Below are positions 61,440 through 64,000 of a stretch of DNA of 64,000 nucleotides, in pieces (position 1 is the first letter of the stretch; the number at the start of each line of letters is the position of its first letter). The notes beneath the pieces were generated by a model. The model did no database searches, was not told where the DNA came from, and saw only the letters and a list, made by a program, of their open reading frames with translations. A program made the position numbers and the translations under genes. Source of the DNA: an uncultured Desulfobacter sp. GTDB taxonomy: Bacteria > Desulfobacterota > Desulfobacteria > Desulfobacterales > Desulfobacteraceae. The stretch spans positions 6,218,501 through 6,282,500 of the forward strand of contig NZ_OY762929.1 of NCBI RefSeq assembly GCF_963666675.1, written 5' to 3'.

Positions 61440-62615
61440 TTATCTGTTGATGACCAGTGCCACCGCCTCTCCGCCGCCCAGGCAGAGCGATGCCAAGCCG
61501 GTCTTCACATCTCTTTTGGCCATTTCATACAATAACGTGGTCAGCACCCGTGCGCCCGAGGCACCGATGGGATGTCCCAAAGAGACGGAACCACCGTTTA
61601 CGTTCACCTTTTCCGGGTCCAGTTCCAGAACCTTGTTGATGCCGGCCGAGGTACCGGCAAAGGCTTCGTTGATTTCAAACAGGTCCACATCGTTGAGCGT
61701 GATCCCCTGCTTTTTTAGCACCTTGGGGATGGCGTAAATGGGCGCCATGAGCACATATTTCATGTCAATGCCGTAGGAGGCCTGGGCGCCGATTTCAGCC
61801 ATGATCGTGCATCCCAGCTCCTTTGCCTTTGCTTCGCTCATCAAGACCACGGCGCTTGCGCCGTCGGAGATGATGGATGCATTGCCTGCCGTACCCACAC
61901 CGTCTTTTTTAAACGCCGGTTTCATTTTGCTCAAAAATTCGTAGCTTGTCTCCTTGGGGCATTCATCGGTATCAAAGATTTTGGGATCACCCTTTCGCTG
62001 GGGGATTGAAACGGGCATAATTTCATCTTTAAACCGTCCCTGGGCCACCGCCTTGTTGGCCCTTGCATAGGACTGGGCCGCAAACTGGTCCTGGTCCTCC
62101 CGGGTCACCGCCCAGCGCTCGGAGCAAAGTTCATTGGACATGCCCATGTGGAAATCGTTGACAACATCCCACAGTCCGTCATGGACCATATGATCCTCAA
62201 TGCGGCCCGGTCCCATGCGGTGCCCCCATCTGGCCTTGTCCATGTAATAAGGCGCCATGCTCATGGTCTCCATGCCGCCGGCCACCACCACATCGGCATC
62301 GCCGCACTGGATGGCCTGGGCGGCCAGCATCACGGCTTTCAGCGATGACCCGCACACTTTGTTTACGGTAATGGCCTCCACTTCCCAGGGCAGACCTGCC
62401 TTGACCACCGCCTGTTTTCCCGGGTTCTGGCCGTATCCGCAGGGCAGAACCATGCCCATGATACATTCATCCACCACATCATCTTCAATATCAGCACGCC
62501 GGATGGCTTCCCTGATGACAAGACCCCCAAGAGTTGTGGCCCCCATGCCGCTCAATGAGCCGCCAAAACTGCCTAAAGGGGTTCGGGTGGCACTGACGAT
62601 TACTGCTTTATTCAT
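61440..62615 (-). CDS. Acetyl-CoA acetyltransferase (thiolase)
   Basis: 391 aa. Condenses or cleaves acetoacetyl-CoA. Catalytic Cys in VNKVCGSSLKAVMLAAQAI near residue 88; the other catalytic motifs are NVNGGSVSLGHPIGASGAR (His) and LCLGGGEAVALV (Cys). Length and motifs match AtoB/Thl-type biosynthetic thiolases. It heads the thiolase-dehydrogenase pair; duplicated sequences lie upstream at 62672-62818. Confidence 0.95.
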   Translation of the reverse strand: MNKAVIVSATRTPLGSFGGSLSGMGATTLGGLVIREAIRRADIEDDVVDECIMGMVLPCGYGQNPGKQAVVKAGLPWEVEAITVNKVCGSSLKAVMLAAQAIQCGDADVVVAGGMETMSMAPYYMDKARWGHRMGPGRIEDHMVHDGLWDVVNDFHMGMSNELCSERWAVTREDQDQFAAQSYARANKAVAQGRFKDEIMPVSIPQRKGDPKIFDTDECPKETSYEFLSKMKPAFKKDGVGTAGNASIISDGASAVVLMSEAKAKELGCTIMAEIGAQASYGIDMKYVLMAPIYAIPKVLKKQGITLNDVDLFEINEAFAGTSAGINKVLELDPEKVNVNGGSVSLGHPIGASGARVLTTLLYEMAKRDVKTGLASLCLGGGEAVALVINR

Positions 62616-63060
62616 TTTATGCTCCTTTTATATGAAAGAGATAGATAACTTATTGAGTTCTTTCATTCTTCGTTGTGGGTCGAAGCCTGGGTCATGATAG
62701 ACCTGGCTCGGCCCATGGCCGTTATATAAAAGAACCGATAAGTTACTAAATTACTGTTATGTTTTGTTGTGGGCTATGCCTGGCAGGTGATATGTCAGGT
62801 CGGCCCATGGCCGTTATTTTTATCCTGTTTTCCTGGACCAAAACGCCAGGCATTCTATGCGCCTAAGCTTCCCGCTAATTTTTAAGTTAGTTCTGTATGA
62901 CATATTCCGTGGATATTTTCCACCCACTTCATGCAATGGGGGCGTAAAGCCGCCCAGGAGGGTTCAGACCGGATGGTTCGGATGTTGTTGAATCGAAGCG
63001 CTTAGGCCGTGCCGGGAAAGATCCGAGGGCTGTCAGATAGGCATTGTGCAGGTTGTGATT
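62616..63060. repeat. Gene-free spacer with two imperfect direct repeats
   Basis: The 445-bp gap between thiolase and the TetR gene holds two related 53-55-bp segments. They begin GTTGTGGGTCGAAGCCTGGG at 62672 and GTTGTGGGCTATGCCTGGCA at 62766, and both end GGCCCATGGCCGTTAT. Each can fold on its own (TGGGTC/GGCCCA type ends). They may be operators for the adjacent TetR regulator. The rest has no gene or terminator I can support. Confidence 0.5.
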
Positions 63061-63705
63061 TTAATAAATAAGTCCCAGGATAAAATCTGTCTGGGTTTTG
63101 ATGTACTCGTCTATGGTAAATTTTTTCTTGAAATACCACCGACGAAAGGCCCACATATGTCCGAGCACGGAAATATTGTGTCCCACCAGGCTGCATGTCT
63201 TTTCATCCAGGCGGGGGAAATTATTTTGCCCGGACAGTTGGGCCAGCGCCCGAACAAATGTATTGGAAATATCCAGTTCCGTGTCCAGCACCCTTTTTTT
63301 CCATTTGTCCGGTAAAAACTGGGTGACCTGGTACATGAGCAGCACATGATCCGCCATGTTGTCACACACAATAAAATACTGGCGAATGGCTGCGGCCAGC
63401 TGTGCCTTTTCACAGACGTCACCGGACAGGGCTTCTTCCACGGCGTTTTTAACCTCTTCGTGGATGGCGCTGCACACCAGATACAACAGATCTTCCTTGG
63501 AGCTGATATACTCATACAAAGAGCCGATGGAAAAACCGGCCGCTTTGGCAATCATCCGCGTGGTGGTATTGTGGTAACCATGTTCGATGGCCAGCTTGAC
63601 CGTGGCATCAATAATCTGTCGACGCCGTTTGCGGACCAGCTTTTCATTTTTTATTTGTGTGGGGACATCTGCCCCGGATGCAGGCGTTGGCTTTTGCCGG
63701 GCCAT
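63061..63705 (-). CDS. TetR-family transcriptional regulator
   Basis: 214 aa. The N-terminal helix-turn-helix (about 25-70: RRQIIDATVKLAIEHGYHNTTTRMIAKAAGFSIGSLYEY) is followed by an all-helical ligand domain. It lies directly upstream of the thiolase-dehydrogenase genes on the same strand, so it may regulate them and respond to an acyl-CoA. A stem CCTCCCG/CGGGAGG (63740-63774) just upstream may end the stress-protein gene. Confidence 0.9.
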   Translation of the reverse strand: MARQKPTPASGADVPTQIKNEKLVRKRRRQIIDATVKLAIEHGYHNTTTRMIAKAAGFSIGSLYEYISSKEDLLYLVCSAIHEEVKNAVEEALSGDVCEKAQLAAAIRQYFIVCDNMADHVLLMYQVTQFLPDKWKKRVLDTELDISNTFVRALAQLSGQNNFPRLDEKTCSLVGHNISVLGHMWAFRRWYFKKKFTIDEYIKTQTDFILGLIY

Positions 63706-63810
63706 GGGTGCTCCTAAAGGTGAATCCCAATATTTAAAGCCTCCCGAGACCGGGCAAACCGCGTTCCCGGGAGGGCATATTATGGGGTGTGCGTCATTGG
63801 GCTATACGTA

Positions 63811-64000
63811 TTAAATGCAGATATCAGGGCTCAGGCGCAGTACCGGTACCGGGCTGTGACGGAAAATTTTTTCAATGGTGCTGCCCAGAACGAATTTGAC
63901 CGAGCGGCTGTGCCCTAACGGCCCTAAAACCAGGGCATCCGCCCTGAGGTCCTTGGTGGCGGAAAGGATCTGTTCACAAGGATCACCCGAATTAATGGTG
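63811..64000 (-). CDS. Universal stress protein UspA, C-terminal part (partial)
   Basis: The minus strand encodes 63 residues to the window edge, ending with TAA at 63811-63813. The LVLGPLGHSRSVKFVLGST segment is the G-x2-G-x9-G(S/T) nucleotide-binding motif of UspA proteins, and the tail KIFRHSPVPVLRL matches the family end. The N-terminal part lies beyond the window. Confidence 0.88.
   Translation of the reverse strand, partial: TINSGDPCEQILSATKDLRADALVLGPLGHSRSVKFVLGSTIEKIFRHSPVPVLRLSPDICI

Noticed and set aside
1..64000. CRISPR array, rRNA operon, prophage or insertion sequence
   Set aside because: No regular spacer-repeat series, no rRNA segments, and no transposase, integrase or phage structural genes were recognised on either strand.

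Overview
The window reads as a chromosomal segment of a Gram-negative, acetate-oxidising sulfate reducer of the Desulfobacter / Desulfobacteraceae type (inference). The main evidence is a two-gene ATP-citrate lyase (aclB-aclA), the key citrate enzyme of the Desulfobacter TCA/reverse-TCA cycle. Supporting evidence is a four-subunit 2-oxoacid:ferredoxin oxidoreductase, hydrogenase maturation genes, rubrerythrin with a Fur/PerR-type regulator, FeoAB and a Rel/SpoT enzyme. Gene order and codon use look like a normal host chromosome. No rRNA, tRNA, CRISPR array, prophage or intact insertion sequence was found.

Layout. 0-5 kb: signalling block with the end of a histidine kinase, an NtrC-type regulator, a lone receiver protein, CheW and a chemoreceptor. 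5-6.1 kb: an AT-richer two-gene patch (MBL-fold fragment and GNAT). 6.3-12.9 kb: ispG, proS, a Rel/SpoT (p)ppGpp enzyme and a PIN-PhoH ATPase. 13.2-18 kb, minus strand: rpmB, bamD-trxB-trxA, rubrerythrin, Fur-type regulator, aroB. 18.2-22.1 kb: NarL-type regulator, hybrid kinase, minCDE. 22.1-25.2 kb, minus: hisS-aspS. 25.2-30.3 kb: a long promoter-rich spacer, then aclBA. 30.7-33.2 kb: cobO and a FapA-like DUF342 protein. 33.2-36.8 kb, minus: broken thpR, a radical SAM gene, a PHP-RNase III fusion and dksA. 36.9-41.8 kb, minus: hypC-hypF(frameshifted)-hypD-hypE. 42-47.2 kb: a small Arg-rich protein, a radical SAM protein, a P-loop NTPase and korDABC. 47.3-51.6 kb, minus: a TonB-receptor remnant, acyl-CoA dehydrogenase, XRE-cupin regulator, ilvE and an MBL protein. 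51.8-60.4 kb: radC, hutU (minus), an acyl-CoA synthetase, feoAB with its Cys-rich partner, a methyltransferase, a GIY-YIG protein and a YheU-like protein. 60.5-64 kb, minus: 3-hydroxyacyl-CoA dehydrogenase, thiolase, TetR regulator and the end of a UspA protein.

How the parts fit. AclBA and the 2-oxoacid:ferredoxin oxidoreductase handle citrate and (probably) 2-oxoglutarate in a ferredoxin-linked TCA cycle. Thiolase, 3-hydroxyacyl-CoA dehydrogenase, acyl-CoA dehydrogenase and the AMP-forming ligase form a beta-oxidation-type set spread over three loci. The hyp genes mature [NiFe] hydrogenase. Rubrerythrin, thioredoxin and the Fur-type regulator belong to oxidative-stress defence of an anaerobe.

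Most notable observations: (1) a single reading frame joining a PHP phosphoesterase to a complete RNase III plus dsRBD; (2) three parS-like 16-mers within 4.1 kb, suggesting a centromere-like, origin-proximal region; (3) three 13-bp palindromes at exact 16-bp spacing, upstream of a sigma-54-like promoter and just after an enhancer-binding-protein gene; (4) an AclA much longer than the green-sulfur-bacterial protein, with an altered citrate-synthase-domain motif; (5) hypF split at a nine-A tract; (6) thpR ruined by a clean internal deletion; (7) a 125-bp inverted-repeat element whose end recurs 47 kb away; and (8) several unannotated small-RNA and small-protein candidates.
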